Assembly (NCBI RefSeq): GCF_010671925.1
Contig: NZ_JAAHIH010000011.1
Location: 62,001 to 126,000 of the forward strand
Direction of reading: 5' to 3'
Length of the DNA stretch: 64,000 nt
Origin: Moorena sp. SIOASIH
GTDB taxonomy: Bacteria; Cyanobacteriota; Cyanobacteriia; Cyanobacteriales; Coleofasciculaceae
A program made the translations under genes and the position numbers. Within the stretch, counting starts at the first letter, position 1. Each line of letters begins with the position of its first letter. The notes below the pieces were generated by a model. The model worked only from the letters and a program-made list of their open reading frames with translations, was not told the DNA's origin and did no database searches. Positions 37,312 through 47,835 of the stretch are shown here, in pieces.

Positions 37312-38271
37312 CATTCCCTGAACTAGGTGTGGAATAGGAGCCAGTTCCCTAGTTCGACCCAAGTTACTGGTTTGTCAGATGGCTGTGAATATTAGTAGAC
37401 AAGAGCCCTATAGTAACCATGGATAAGGCAAGTACGTAATTATTCGTAGGCCACTATTGCGAGTGGCTCAGAGATTTCCGAGATTTTGCGGATACGGTTT
37501 ACTGTCATTTCCGATTACTGTTGTATATGGTAGTTTTAACCTTTTGCTGCATCCCCCTGGGGCACCCAACCGCCCATCAGGGGTTTTTTGTATTGAGTGT
37601 GGCTAAATTTTATGAGTTATAGTATGCTGTAGTCTTAACCGTAATTGAAGGAGAGCGCAGTGGGGAGTAGGAATCGGGGTTTGATAATGTCTAGATTAGG
37701 CTAACCGTCGCCACCCAGTCTTATCCCATAAATTCAAGGTCTCCCAACGTTAGTACACTTTTAATAATCTGCGAAAAATTCAAGCTAGACTAGTATTAGC
37801 CTGGGCAATACCTAAATTTTTCCATATAAAGGACAATTGATTTTAAGCTTTTTAATTTGTGTAGTCCTATAGCTTAACTTAAAATGTGACATATTTATGG
37901 ATTTTTTTAAAAAAAATAAAAATTATCACTATATCATAGTCGTTTAATTTAAATTAGTAAAATTAGAATATTTTTTGAGTAAAAAAAAAATGAAATATGT
38001 TTGGTTATTTTACTATAAATAAATACTTATTTCTTTTTTTGTTAAAGATATTTTTAATAATTAAAAATATTCGGTAAATCCTGCCATTAAAAAAAGCAAA
38101 AAACAACTGATCTAGAAATCCTAATTGAAACGTGATAAACATCAACAGGAGGATGGGTGGATTCTTCCCCATCTTCCCCATCTCCATAAATCATCCCCCT
38201 ACAGGTGCAACGCTCCCGATTTATCTGTGGGGAGTCGTCAAAGTTAATAAGTTCTGATGGTACAAACCGCA
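37312..38271. other. Long AT-rich intergenic region
   Basis: It contains one strong terminator (37554-37589) and then ~650 bp of very AT-rich sequence with poly-A/T tracts and no supported gene. Two 60-codon reverse frames (38005-38272) are low-complexity and were rejected. Confidence 0.6.
37554..37589 (+). terminator. Intrinsic terminator
   Basis: CCCCTGGGGC pairs with GCCC-AT-CAGGGG (two-base bulge) and is followed by six T. It probably ends the transcript of the 59-residue gene. Confidence 0.8.
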
Positions 38272-39357
38272 CTAAAAACCAGAATTACGGGCTTGCTCCA
38301 TCAATTGCTCAGCCCTACGTCCCCACTGGGGATTACCTTGGCTATTGTAAAGGTCTCTAGCATACTGCAAGACTTGCAGAGCATCACTAAATCGGTTTTG
38401 GCGCAGAAATACTACACCAGCAGCATAATAGGCATTAGCGTAATTCGAGTTAGCTACCGCTGCTTGCTGGAATGCTGCCAGAGCACCATCCAAATTTCTC
38501 TGACTAAATAAAATTCCCCCGATATTGTAGTGGGCTTCGGGGTATTTGGGATTGATTTTGATCGCTTGCTCAAACGCCTTTTTTGCCTGCTCCAGCTTGC
38601 CCTGTTGCCTATAAATCAGTCCCAAATGATATGCCGGTTCGGGAGCATTACGGCTAAATTGCATTGCTTGTTTAAATGATGCGATCGCTTGTGCCGGTGT
38701 TCGCAACTGGGACATAACTAGACCCATGTTATAGTGAGCAACACCGAGTTTAGGGTCAAGTTCCAGAGCTCTTTCTAGATATTCCCGTGCCTGAGACAAA
38801 TTCTTTCCTTCCAACAGGGCAGCCCCTAAATTAGCAAAGGCTAGAGCAAATTCTGGATCGGTCTGGGTCGCCCGATAAAAGGCATCGGCTGACGCCTGCA
38901 ATTTTCCAACCTGCCGCAATGCTAGGCCCAAGTTGTAGTGTGCTGGTGCTAGCTTAGGATTCAGTTGGGCTGCCTTTTCAAACGCCACGATTGCTTCAAG
39001 TACCTTACTCTGTTGAATTAATGCCAGTCCTTGATTAAGTTGCTCAAGGGCTGCGGGTTGAGTTGGTTTGAGTGCTGGGAGATACTGAGACTGGGCGATT
39101 AGTCTACCACTGTAACCGTAAGGGCGAGTAAGGGGATGATGTCTACTCAGTCTCCCTGGTGAATCATTTAGATTATCTGGGTTAACCCCTAGGGCATGGG
39201 AAACTAGTGGCTGTGTCAGCACCAACAGCCAACTGACTCCTAGGAAGAAATAGCTTCTAGTAGTGACTTTTCTGTTAAAAAACATTAAGTTGAGTGGGAA
39301 TAAATTTTGCTTAAGATTTTTGAAACATTTTTTTTTATAGTTGTTACGTGTATTCAT
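38272..39357 (-). CDS. Exported TPR-repeat protein
   Basis: 361 residues. A hydrophobic export segment (YFFLGVSWLLVLTQPLVSHA) lies near residues 36-55, so it is probably periplasmic or lumenal. At least seven tetratricopeptide repeats run from about residue 100 (ALEQLNQGLALIQQSKVLEAIVAFEKAAQLNPKLAPAHYNLG and similar, 34-residue period). An internal start at 39285 (MFFNRK) would place the signal nearer the N-terminus and is a reasonable alternative. Protein-protein scaffold; partner unknown. Confidence 0.85.
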   Translation of the reverse strand: MNTRNNYKKKCFKNLKQNLFPLNLMFFNRKVTTRSYFFLGVSWLLVLTQPLVSHALGVNPDNLNDSPGRLSRHHPLTRPYGYSGRLIAQSQYLPALKPTQPAALEQLNQGLALIQQSKVLEAIVAFEKAAQLNPKLAPAHYNLGLALRQVGKLQASADAFYRATQTDPEFALAFANLGAALLEGKNLSQAREYLERALELDPKLGVAHYNMGLVMSQLRTPAQAIASFKQAMQFSRNAPEPAYHLGLIYRQQGKLEQAKKAFEQAIKINPKYPEAHYNIGGILFSQRNLDGALAAFQQAAVANSNYANAYYAAGVVFLRQNRFSDALQVLQYARDLYNSQGNPQWGRRAEQLMEQARNSGF

Positions 39358-39652
39358 ATTTTTTCAAAATTAGTGACCTAGAGTTATCTTACTTAACAGT
39401 TTTAGGAGTTTACATTACAAGACATTGCAAGTTCGATCTAGATCAAACCAAAATAAGTTAATCTCACAACCAGATAACGTTGATCCCATCTCAACAAAAC
39501 TTATGCATAAACGGAGATAAGTAGGTAGGATGAGCAGGTAAGAGAAGCGTTGACGTATGGCAAGTTTTAACCAACTCACCTCGCTACCAGATCATCCCCT
39601 TCAAGCTCCGCTTCAATGCATAAGTCCAATTGAAATAATTTGGGGGTAAATT

Positions 39653-41722
39653 ATGAACGGCAAAGCGTGTAAAGCCACCCGTAATGTGGCAATTGTTGGT
39701 CCGTATCTCAGTGGGAAAACCACTCTACTCGAAAGTTTGTTGTCCGTTACTGGTAGGATTTCTCGCAAAGGCACAGTAAAGGAAGGCAACACCGTCGGTG
39801 ATAATGCCACCGAGGCCAGGCAACGCCAAATGAGTGTGGAGGTAACTGCCGCCAGCACCGAGTATCAAGATATCTGCTTCAATTTTATAGACTGTCCCGG
39901 TTCCATTGAATTTGCTCAAGAAACCTACAACGCCTTAGTTGGTGTGGATGCGGCTGTCGTGGTTTGTGAACCAGTAAGCGATCGCGTCCTCACCCTAGCA
40001 CCCTTATTCAAATTTCTCGACGACTGGGAAATCCCCCACTTAGTCTTTATTAACAAAATGGATCGGTTTGAGTTGACCGATGATGCTAATGGTAACTCCT
40101 TACGGTCCGTCTTTGATGCCCTCAATTCAGTTTCCACTCGCCCCTTAGTACTGCACCAATACCCCATTGGTAAGGGAGAACACCTCACCGGATTTATTGA
40201 TTTAGTCACCGAACAAGCCTATCTTTACCATCCTGATGCCCCAGCTGATCCGATTCCACTGCCAGAGTCATTGAAAGAGGCAGAACAGCAAGCACGCACA
40301 GAATTACTAGAAACCTTAGCAGATTTTGACGACCACCTCCTCGAAGAACTACTAGAAGAAATTGAGCCACCCCAAGAAGAAATTGTCCAAGACCTGAAGA
40401 TGGAATTGGGGGCCGACTTGATTGTACCTGTATTTATGGGTGTTGCTCAGCAAGATTATGGTGTTCGCCCCTTGATCGATGCCCTACTGCGAGAAGCACC
40501 AACCCCAGAAACCACTGCCGAGCGTCGGGACATTGCTGGTGATGAATCAAGCACGGTGGCACAGGTACTCAAAACCTATTACACTCCTCAAGGTGGAAAA
40601 CTCTCCCTAGTGCGAGTGTGGCAAGGTAAACTAACCGATGGCATGGTATTTAATGGTGTCCGTGCCGGAGGCTTATACCGTATGTTTGGTCACCACACTC
40701 AGTCAGTTTCCCAAGTATCTGCTGGTGATATCGTTGCCCTGGGACGCTTAGAGGGCATTAAAACTGGTGACACCCTGACCACTGATACGGGTAATCGAGA
40801 GATTAAATTACCAATAGCTGAGGGAACCAAACCAGTCTATGCGTTAGCCATTACCCCTCAGAAGCGCAAAGATGAGGTTAAGCTGAGTGGTGCCTTAACC
40901 AAGCTGCTGGAAGAAGACCCATCTCTGGTGTGGGAACAACATGGAGACACTCACGAAATCATCCTATGGGGACAGGGAGATATTCATCTTCAGGTTGCTC
41001 TAGACCGGATGAGCCGCAAATACAACTTACCGATGACCACTCACTTACCCCGAGTGCCTTACAAAGAAACTATCCGCAAATCCACTATCTCTCACGGGCG
41101 CTACAAGCACCAAAGTGGTGGTCATGGGCAATATGGTGATGTCTACCTTGATATCCAACCCTTGTCTCGGGGTGAAGGGTTTAACTTCTCGGAAACCATT
41201 GTCGGTGGGGTCGTGCCAAAGCAATATATCCCTGGTGTGGAGATCGGAGTAAAGGAGTACTTGTCCCACGGACCGTTAGGCTTCCCAGTGGTAGATGTGG
41301 CTGTTACTCTCACCAATGGCTCTTACCACTCGGTAGATAGTTCGGAACAGGCATTTAAACAAGCAGCACGGCTAGCTATGACCGGTGGTATGCCCAATTG
41401 TGAGCCAATGTTACTTGAGCCAATTATGTCTGTTGGAATCTATGCACCTCAGGAATTCACCTCTAAGGTGCTGCAATTGATCACCGGTCATCGGGGTCAA
41501 ATCCTCGGCTATCAGACCTGTTCTGATTGGACAGGATGGGATTGTGTTTCTGGCTATATCCCCCAGGCAGAAATGCAGAACTTGATCATGGAATTGCGAT
41601 CGCTTACTCTAGGGATCGGTTTCTTTAATTGGACCTATGACCATCTCCAGGAAGTGCCAGGTAAGCTAGCTGATCGGGTGCTGGCAACCACTGGCAATGG
41701 TAATGGTAATGGTCGGAGCTAA
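39653..41722 (+). CDS. Elongation factor G-like translational GTPase
   Basis: 689 residues, near EF-G length. G1 is unusual (GPYLSGKTTLLE), G3 is DCPGSIEF and G4 is NKMD. Domain II (KTYYTPQGGKLSLVRVWQGKLTDG), a domain IV segment (SGGHGQYGDVYLDIQPL) and domain V (IMSVGIYAPQEFTSKVLQLITGHRGQILG) are present. The G1 loop and the replacement of the usual HIDAGKTT place it in the EF-G-like paralogue group found beside the canonical fusA in cyanobacteria, not the main factor. The C-terminus ends in a GNGNGNGRS tract. Stand-alone gene. Confidence 0.88.
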   Translation: MNGKACKATRNVAIVGPYLSGKTTLLESLLSVTGRISRKGTVKEGNTVGDNATEARQRQMSVEVTAASTEYQDICFNFIDCPGSIEFAQETYNALVGVDAAVVVCEPVSDRVLTLAPLFKFLDDWEIPHLVFINKMDRFELTDDANGNSLRSVFDALNSVSTRPLVLHQYPIGKGEHLTGFIDLVTEQAYLYHPDAPADPIPLPESLKEAEQQARTELLETLADFDDHLLEELLEEIEPPQEEIVQDLKMELGADLIVPVFMGVAQQDYGVRPLIDALLREAPTPETTAERRDIAGDESSTVAQVLKTYYTPQGGKLSLVRVWQGKLTDGMVFNGVRAGGLYRMFGHHTQSVSQVSAGDIVALGRLEGIKTGDTLTTDTGNREIKLPIAEGTKPVYALAITPQKRKDEVKLSGALTKLLEEDPSLVWEQHGDTHEIILWGQGDIHLQVALDRMSRKYNLPMTTHLPRVPYKETIRKSTISHGRYKHQSGGHGQYGDVYLDIQPLSRGEGFNFSETIVGGVVPKQYIPGVEIGVKEYLSHGPLGFPVVDVAVTLTNGSYHSVDSSEQAFKQAARLAMTGGMPNCEPMLLEPIMSVGIYAPQEFTSKVLQLITGHRGQILGYQTCSDWTGWDCVSGYIPQAEMQNLIMELRSLTLGIGFFNWTYDHLQEVPGKLADRVLATTGNGNGNGRS

Positions 41723-41831
41723 GTTAATGGTGTTAGGGGTTAGGTGTTAGGAGTTAGGTATTAGGTGTTGGGTTAATAGTTAATCGTTAATGGTTCTATT
41801 ACTTAATGCCTAAACCTATCATCCCTAATCC

Positions 41832-42071
41832 CTAGCGAGAGGCTACCCGCTGGAGTTTTTCCATAATAAAGGGAACTATCAAAATCAATAGTTTGATTGG
41901 CCAAGGAACAAAAAATAGGCTGACAAACAGACAGAGTAAGGCTGTTATAGCTGCAGCAACTTTGACGATTTCCTCAGTAGTCTTAACGCAAAGGTATATG
42001 GCTACTGAGGCGATCATTAAAGTCATCGATAAGGGGATAAGCATAATTATTACCTCAAGTTTTTCCGCCAT
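41832..42071 (-). CDS. Small hydrophobic membrane protein, 79 residues
   Basis: Two or three helices are visible: VIIMLIPLSMTLMIASVAIYL, then VKVAAAITALLCLFVSLFFV and IKLLILIVPFIM, with a short basic tail. Convergent with the EF-G-like gene. The hydrophobic pattern over its full length supports a real gene; function unknown. Confidence 0.6.
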   Translation of the reverse strand: MAEKLEVIIMLIPLSMTLMIASVAIYLCVKTTEEIVKVAAAITALLCLFVSLFFVPWPIKLLILIVPFIMEKLQRVASR

Positions 42072-42685
42072 AATTACCTAACCTAGCATCAGGGTTATGG
42101 AAAACATAGCAGTTGAGTCAGGTCGCCCCGTCTAGGCAACAGGGGGGTGCTGACCATCCAACACTGCCAATTAGCAGAACGTGATCCCAGATTATTCTCC
42201 TAGAGACTACACGATCGAGAATGGGATTTTCGGATACTTACCTAAATTTTCCCACCTTGGGGTTCGTTTGATTCACCTCAAGATGCACCTCAAGTAGGCC
42301 ACGCTACGCGAACGCTTCATTTTGGTATTCAAGCTATCATGCTATCATGCTTCATCTCAGGGCAATTGGAGCCTGCCATTTAGTTTAGCTTGGCTTCAAG
42401 GAATATTATACACAACCTACACATAAATCATACGTTTAGCTAACGCGATCGCAAACTTTAATCTTGTTAATAAAATCGCCCAGTTAGGATTGAAAATCTT
42501 CGTAATTAATCGAGCTTTACCCAATTTAAGCAACTTAAGAAGTTATACGAACTTTTAGATATTTTATTTTTTGATATGGATTGACATACTGAAAATAAGT
42601 AATTCAGTTAAATGTCGCAAAACAAGCCCTGTTTACACTAGCCTCTCTCTCCCCTTAGCCTGATCAAAACACTGATAAAAATAGA
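42072..42685. other. Intergenic region before the PEP-CTERM gene
   Basis: No gene seen. It holds a CACGCTACGCGAACG palindrome copy (42296-42316). A block at 42405-42461 (ATACACAACCTACAC ... CGCGATCGCAAACTTT) is repeated in diverged form at 43671-43733. Confidence 0.55.
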
Positions 42686-43420
42686 ATGAATAAAAAATTA
42701 CTCACTAAATTAACAGTCGCTACCACCAGCCTAACCTTAGTCACCTTAGGAACTACTAGCAGCGCACAAGCAACAAGCTTAACTGGACTGATTGAATTTT
42801 CGACTAATGGATCAGGAAGTAGCACAGGTGGACTTGTTTGGGATACCGGTGCTCAGAGCTTTTGGGACTTGTTCGTTACCAGCGATGGTGAAGACGGTGA
42901 ATTCATTAATGACCCAAGTACTCGCAAAATCGACTTTGAACTAACAGAAGGTATCCATACATTTACAATTTATGGTGATGGAAGAAGCTCTTTTGCTGAT
43001 CGTAGTCATTACGGTTTGAATTTGTTTTTCAATGGAGAGACCACCAATCCAGGGATTTCAGTCTTTGGAGAATTAGCCCGCTCCGCTGACTCTGATCCAG
43101 GCTTTTCAGCCAATAGTAGTGGTTTAACTCGGAGACTCGATGGCAATATTGTACCAAACTCAGGAACTCTTTCCTTTATTGATGGTTTAACAACCGTGAC
43201 ACTCACTGACTATATCTATCAAGCAGCAGATGTTCAACAGAAAGACCGTGTTAGTGAGCGGAGTATAGGTCCAAATCGTCAATGGGACATGGTTGGACAA
43301 TTTACATTAAACTTAGAAACTACATCTGTCCCTGAACCCGTTTCAGTGCTAGGTCTGCTGACAGTGGGTGCATTCGGTGCTGGTGCAACCCTCAAGCGCA
43401 ACAAAAAACAGCAAGCCTAA
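42686..43420 (+). CDS. PEP-CTERM exported protein
   Basis: 244 residues: a Sec signal ending ...TSSAQA near residue 29, a secreted body, and a C-terminal sorting tail VPEPVSVLGLLTVGAFGAGATLKRNKKQQA (PEP motif, one helix, basic end). PEP-CTERM tails are processed by exosortase during delivery to the envelope or extracellular matrix. The body has no recognised enzyme motif. It is flanked by diverged copies of the same short repeat. Confidence 0.88.
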   Translation: MNKKLLTKLTVATTSLTLVTLGTTSSAQATSLTGLIEFSTNGSGSSTGGLVWDTGAQSFWDLFVTSDGEDGEFINDPSTRKIDFELTEGIHTFTIYGDGRSSFADRSHYGLNLFFNGETTNPGISVFGELARSADSDPGFSANSSGLTRRLDGNIVPNSGTLSFIDGLTTVTLTDYIYQAADVQQKDRVSERSIGPNRQWDMVGQFTLNLETTSVPEPVSVLGLLTVGAFGAGATLKRNKKQQA

Positions 43421-44003
43421 GCTCGCCTTCTCAATAAATTAGCAATCTTAACAAATTACTAAACTATAGCAGTTCTCAAGGCGTTGCGTCAGTATTTGAA
43501 TGAATAGGAGTAGAGTGGGCATCCTGCCCGCCCGAAAATATATTGAAACTGGCAAGATGCCAGTTCCACGCCTGATGCCCATTCCACGGCAAGATGTCTA
43601 TTCCACCTTAGTCTTAAAATCATTCCATTATTAAGCAACGCCGTTCTCAATTGGGTATTGAGAACGGCTATATATTGTACACAATCTATACCTAAGCCAT
43701 ACCTTCTGCAAACGCGATCGCAAACTTTGGTAAGCCTTACTAAAAATGTAGGCTAACGGAATTTGATATAACACACCGAACTCTTGACTAGCTCCTACCC
43801 CATCGAGACATTAATCATTTTGAATAACGAAGTAGGCGAAGCCAAAGAACGAAGCAATTAGGATTTCAGCAAAAGGGCTATCATCTTTTGGTTTGCTTCT
43901 ACCCATAATTTTGATTACTGACCCGGTAGTCTAGCAGTTTTCTATGGTTATATCACACTCAGGTTAGCAGCCAAGAATCATGTAGGGTGCAAAGTAGATC
44001 GCC
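43421..44003. other. Intergenic region with palindromes
   Basis: It includes a GTTCTCAAT/ATTGAGAAC hairpin near 43643-43664 and stacked GGCAAGATGCC-type palindromes near 43550-43600. The 43671-43733 block is the second copy of the repeat before the PEP-CTERM gene. No ORF supported. Confidence 0.55.
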
Positions 44004-45488
44004 GTGGTTAACTTACAATACCTGATCGATATTCAGGAAGGATTAGGATTTGCTGAACAATTAGTGTTTTCCAACACAGGGCAATCTCTCAGTGATATCC
44101 AAAGAGCAGTTTTGCAAAAATCCTGGCAAGGGCAACGCAAAACCTATGACCAGATCGCTCAAGAGTTAGGCTATTCAGCAAGTTATATCAAGCAGACCGT
44201 TGCCCCTAAATTATGGAAACTGTTCTCAGAGGCACTAGGGGAAAAAGTTAGTAAAACCAACTTTCGTAGTGTACTCGAAAGACGACAGGTCAATCAAGAA
44301 TCGAGTCATACTCAGGAGCTGATTGGGGTATTGAAACAGGGACTAGAGCCTTACGAAAAAGGGAAGGTGCAATCTACAGCTAAGCAACAGATCTCAAATG
44401 TTTCTTTTCCGAACCATCCCCAATCCCAAATCCTCAATCCTCAATCCCAGCAGTTGGAGTTACCAGAGGGAAGAGTTCCTTTAGCTTCCCGATTTTATGT
44501 CGAGCGAGTCCCCTATGAATTCAGGTGTTACGAAGAGATTGTTAAACCAGGAGCCTTTATTCATATTAAAGCACCCAGACAGATGGGGAAAACATCCCTG
44601 ATGGTGAGGATTCTGGCTCATGCAGAAACTCAGGGTTATCAAACTGTGCGTTTGAACCTTCAACGAGTGGATGTTGAAATTCTCACTAACCTAGATAAAT
44701 TTTTGCGCTGGTTAGCCTACAATGTCACCCGCAAGCTGAACCTAAAACCCATGCTAGATGATTATTGGCATGAGGAGCTGGGTAGTAAAGTCAGCTGCAC
44801 CACCTATTTCCAAGACTATCTGCTAGAACAAATAGACAGTCCTATTGTTTTGGCATTAGATGAAGTTAATGAGATTTTCAAGTATCCCAAAATTGCTCAA
44901 GACTTTCTACCCCTGCTACGCTCTTGGTATGAAGAAGCCAAAGATAGCAAGATCTGGCAAAAACTTCGGCTAGTGCTGGTTAACTCCACAGAGGTTTATC
45001 TACCCCTAACTATCCATCAATCTCCTTTTACCGTAGGATTGCCGATTCAGTTGTCTTCATTTAGTTGGGAGCAGGTTCAGGATTTAGCCCAGCGTCATCA
45101 ACTCGATCTCTCCATCGGAGATTTAGCCCAGCTGATGTGGTTAGTAGCTGGTCATCCCTATTTGCTGCGTCTAGCTTTATATTATCTGGCGCGACAGGAT
45201 TTGACCCTAGAAGAACTAGTGCAAAAGGCTACTTCAGATCAGGGAATTTACAGCGAACACCTACAGCGACACTGGTGGACTCTACAACAACATCCTGATT
45301 TAGCCGTAGCCTTTGAAACAGTGCTTAGGGCAAAAGTTCCAGTAGCCTTGGAACAGGTACAGGCATTTAAGCTGTACAGTATGGGACTGGTGAATTGGTC
45401 AGACAATCAAGTCATGGTTAGCTGCAATTTGTATCAGCGATACTTTAGCAATCGCTTTCATAGCCATAGCGCTACGGGCTGGGAATAG
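44004..45488 (+). CDS. AAA-like ATPase with vMAP-type N-terminal HTH
   Basis: 494 residues from a GTG start. The first ~110 residues (RAVLQKSWQGQRKTYDQIAQELGYSASYIKQTVAPKLWKLFSEAL) resemble the helix-turn-helix module of vWA-MoxR-associated proteins. A linker leads to an AAA_35-type P-loop domain: Walker A APRQMGKTSL near 190, Walker B VLALDEVNEIF near 285, and the RSWYEEAK region. The family is typical of multicellular cyanobacteria, where it is linked to conflict or signalling systems. No effector domain is fused here and none is adjacent. Function unknown. Confidence 0.8.
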   Translation: MVNLQYLIDIQEGLGFAEQLVFSNTGQSLSDIQRAVLQKSWQGQRKTYDQIAQELGYSASYIKQTVAPKLWKLFSEALGEKVSKTNFRSVLERRQVNQESSHTQELIGVLKQGLEPYEKGKVQSTAKQQISNVSFPNHPQSQILNPQSQQLELPEGRVPLASRFYVERVPYEFRCYEEIVKPGAFIHIKAPRQMGKTSLMVRILAHAETQGYQTVRLNLQRVDVEILTNLDKFLRWLAYNVTRKLNLKPMLDDYWHEELGSKVSCTTYFQDYLLEQIDSPIVLALDEVNEIFKYPKIAQDFLPLLRSWYEEAKDSKIWQKLRLVLVNSTEVYLPLTIHQSPFTVGLPIQLSSFSWEQVQDLAQRHQLDLSIGDLAQLMWLVAGHPYLLRLALYYLARQDLTLEELVQKATSDQGIYSEHLQRHWWTLQQHPDLAVAFETVLRAKVPVALEQVQAFKLYSMGLVNWSDNQVMVSCNLYQRYFSNRFHSHSATGWE

Positions 45489-45934
45489 GCAAGAGGCAAT
45501 AGGCAAGCTAGCCATAGGCAAGAGGAATCCCCCCTAACCCCCCTTACTAAGGGGGGCGGGCAATAGGCAATAGGCAATAGAAAAGCCAAGTTTGACAAAG
45601 CTTGTAGCAATTTATCCCTCACCATTATTTGTAAATACCCCAGCGCTTATTGCTATAGTAAAAATATTGCTATATAGCATTTCTAATATAAAAAATAATT
45701 ACCGTTTTTTTCATTACCCAAAATCCTTCTATGTCTTGATGCAGTCGCTCATGGGGTAAACCCCCGTGAGGCCACTGCATCCCTACTTTATTAACTCTTG
45801 CCTCTTGCCTCTTGCCTCTTGCCTTTCCAAAGCGGGAGTATGTTCACAATTCAAATACAAATGCTATATAATCTTTACTGATAAACGCTCCCCAATAGCG
45901 TGCAGAGTTCACACAAATATCTGCCAGTAACATT
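45483..45934. repeat. Repeat-rich intergenic region
   Basis: It has heptamer arrays of CAATAGG type (45483-45515, 45560-45583) and CTTGCCT type (45796-45823), and a CCCCCCTT/AAGGGGGG palindrome (45538-45557). A reverse copy of the cruciform repeat lies at 45733-45784. No gene. Confidence 0.75.
45733..45784 (-). repeat. Cruciform dispersed repeat, reverse copy
   Basis: It starts GTCTTGATGCAGTCGCTCA and ends GCATCCCT; a fifth member of the family seen at 13.6-15.6 kb, more diverged in the right arm. Confidence 0.6.
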
Positions 45935-47788
45935 ATGACCTCTTGCCACAATACCAGCACCGCCGTCATTGAAGAATCCAAAGGGGTTAAGCGAGTTGCC
46001 TTGCTAGGGATGCCCAACACGGGCAAATCAACCTTCTTTAACCGTATCACAGGTACCACTGCTCACGTTGGGAATTGGCCGGGAATTACTGTAGATCTAC
46101 TACAAGCTAATGTCCAACTCAATGGCGAACCTACGGAATTCGTAGATTTACCAGGAATTTATGACCTCAAGGGATTTTCTGATGATGAGAAAATTGTTCA
46201 AACCTTTTTAGAAAATTTTGCTGTTGATCTATTTATTCTTGTTCTCAATGCTTCCCAAATTGATAGTCAAATTCGCTTAGCATTGCAGGTAAAATCCCTA
46301 GGTTTACCGGCAGTGTTGATGCTGAATATGGCTGATGAAGCTAAGCAATATGGAGTTAAAATCAACACAAAAACATTATCCCATAATTTGGATATGCCCG
46401 TGTTTCTCATTAGTGCCAAGTATGGAGACGGCTATATGAGGGCATACCTAGAAATTTCTAAAACCTTAAACTTACAAGAACAATCGATTAATAGAGATAA
46501 TCTAATAGATAATCTAAAAACTCGTATATCTGAGCATAGCTCTATCTCCACTAAAGAGATAGATTCAGTCCTCAATGGTGCGGTAGAAATGCCCTCTGAG
46601 ATGGCTGTAAATTTAACCGCCAGGATTGATAAGTTACTGCTGCATCCGATATTGGGATTACCTTTGTTCTTCTTAGGAATGTTCCTGGTATTTTGGGTGG
46701 TTTGGACTGTGGGACTACCCTCTCAAGACCTGATGGATGATATGACTGGCTGGATTCAAGGTGCCATGATTGAGCCTGTCATCCAACCCTTACCCACAGT
46801 GGTTCAAGACTTTTTGATTAATGGGATTTGGAATGGTTTAGCTACCGTTGCTTCCTTTGTACCATTAATTGTGCTGTTCTTTATCTTAATGGCAATTCTA
46901 GAAGATAGTGGCTACCTATCCCGTTCTGCCTATTTAATGGATATCTTTATGGAACGGTTGGGGTTAGATGGTCGCAGTTTTGTGATGCAAATGATGGGAT
47001 TTGGCTGTAATGTTCCAGCATTAATGGGAACTAGAGTTATGCGATCGCAAGCCTTGCGACTGCTAACTATGCTAGTGATTCCTTTTGCTTTGTGTGCTGC
47101 CAGACTCCAGGTATTTGTCTTTATCATTGCCGCTGTTTTTCCCCATGGTAACGGGGCTTTAGTATTATTTTCCCTGTATCTACTTAGTTTTGTAGCCGCC
47201 ATTGTCACTGCTGCTCTTTTCCAAGGAGTCTTTAAAAACGAGGAACCCTTTATTATAGAATTACCCCCTTACCGAATTCCTACCCTCAAACAAGTCTTAC
47301 TGAGAGGCTGGGGAGAAGTCAAAGAATTTTTGCAACGAGCATCTGGGTTTATTACCTTTGGCTGTGTTGCGGTTTGGTTCATCACGAATTTACCTCCAGG
47401 AGCCACAGGATTGGATACCATTGGCGGGCAAATTGGACAATTTTTAAGTCCGATCATGAATCCCATTGGTATTAATCCCCATTTAACCTTAGCCTTAATT
47501 TTTGGTTTCATTGCTAAAGAAATTGTGATTGGCTCTTTAGCCGTAATTTATGGACTTAACTCCCTGGCTGTTAGTCAGCAGATAACTGATACAGTAACAT
47601 TTATCCAAGGATATAGTTTTTGTATCTTTTGCTTAATCTACACTCCCTGTTTAACTACCATTGTTACCCTATTTAATGAGGCAAAATCCTGGAAATTCAC
47701 CCTATTTTCTTTAGTGTTTTCCTTAGGCTTGGCTTGGGTAGCTAGCTTGATATTTTACCAGGGAGCTTTAGCACTGGGATTTCATTGA
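45935..47788 (+). CDS. feoB: Ferrous iron transport protein B
   Basis: 617 residues. The N-terminal G domain has GMPNTGKST (G1, residue ~25), DLPG (G3), NMAD (G4) and SAK (G5). The membrane part has the family GATE-type segments (SGYLSRSAYLMDIFMERLGLDGRSF and GFGCNVPALMGTR, with the Cys of the pore). It moves Fe2+ into the cell. No feoA is adjacent. A TATATAAT lies at about 45863-45870 upstream as a possible -10. No Fur box was recognised. Confidence 0.93.
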   Translation: MTSCHNTSTAVIEESKGVKRVALLGMPNTGKSTFFNRITGTTAHVGNWPGITVDLLQANVQLNGEPTEFVDLPGIYDLKGFSDDEKIVQTFLENFAVDLFILVLNASQIDSQIRLALQVKSLGLPAVLMLNMADEAKQYGVKINTKTLSHNLDMPVFLISAKYGDGYMRAYLEISKTLNLQEQSINRDNLIDNLKTRISEHSSISTKEIDSVLNGAVEMPSEMAVNLTARIDKLLLHPILGLPLFFLGMFLVFWVVWTVGLPSQDLMDDMTGWIQGAMIEPVIQPLPTVVQDFLINGIWNGLATVASFVPLIVLFFILMAILEDSGYLSRSAYLMDIFMERLGLDGRSFVMQMMGFGCNVPALMGTRVMRSQALRLLTMLVIPFALCAARLQVFVFIIAAVFPHGNGALVLFSLYLLSFVAAIVTAALFQGVFKNEEPFIIELPPYRIPTLKQVLLRGWGEVKEFLQRASGFITFGCVAVWFITNLPPGATGLDTIGGQIGQFLSPIMNPIGINPHLTLALIFGFIAKEIVIGSLAVIYGLNSLAVSQQITDTVTFIQGYSFCIFCLIYTPCLTTIVTLFNEAKSWKFTLFSLVFSLGLAWVASLIFYQGALALGFH

Positions 47789-47835
47789 AGATATAGCAGT
47801 TATCAATTGGGTGAGGTACAAATTTCTGGGTTTTA

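Noticed and set aside
37080..37337. 85-codon frame overlapping the 59-residue membrane protein
   Set aside because: It has no hydrophobic or domain pattern and a weak start; the out-of-phase 59-codon frame has an SD-like AGGA, a helix and a terminator downstream.
45838..45934. Fur box or feoA before feoB
   Set aside because: No GATAATGATAATC-like palindrome and no feoA-sized frame with FeoA features could be seen; only a possible -10.
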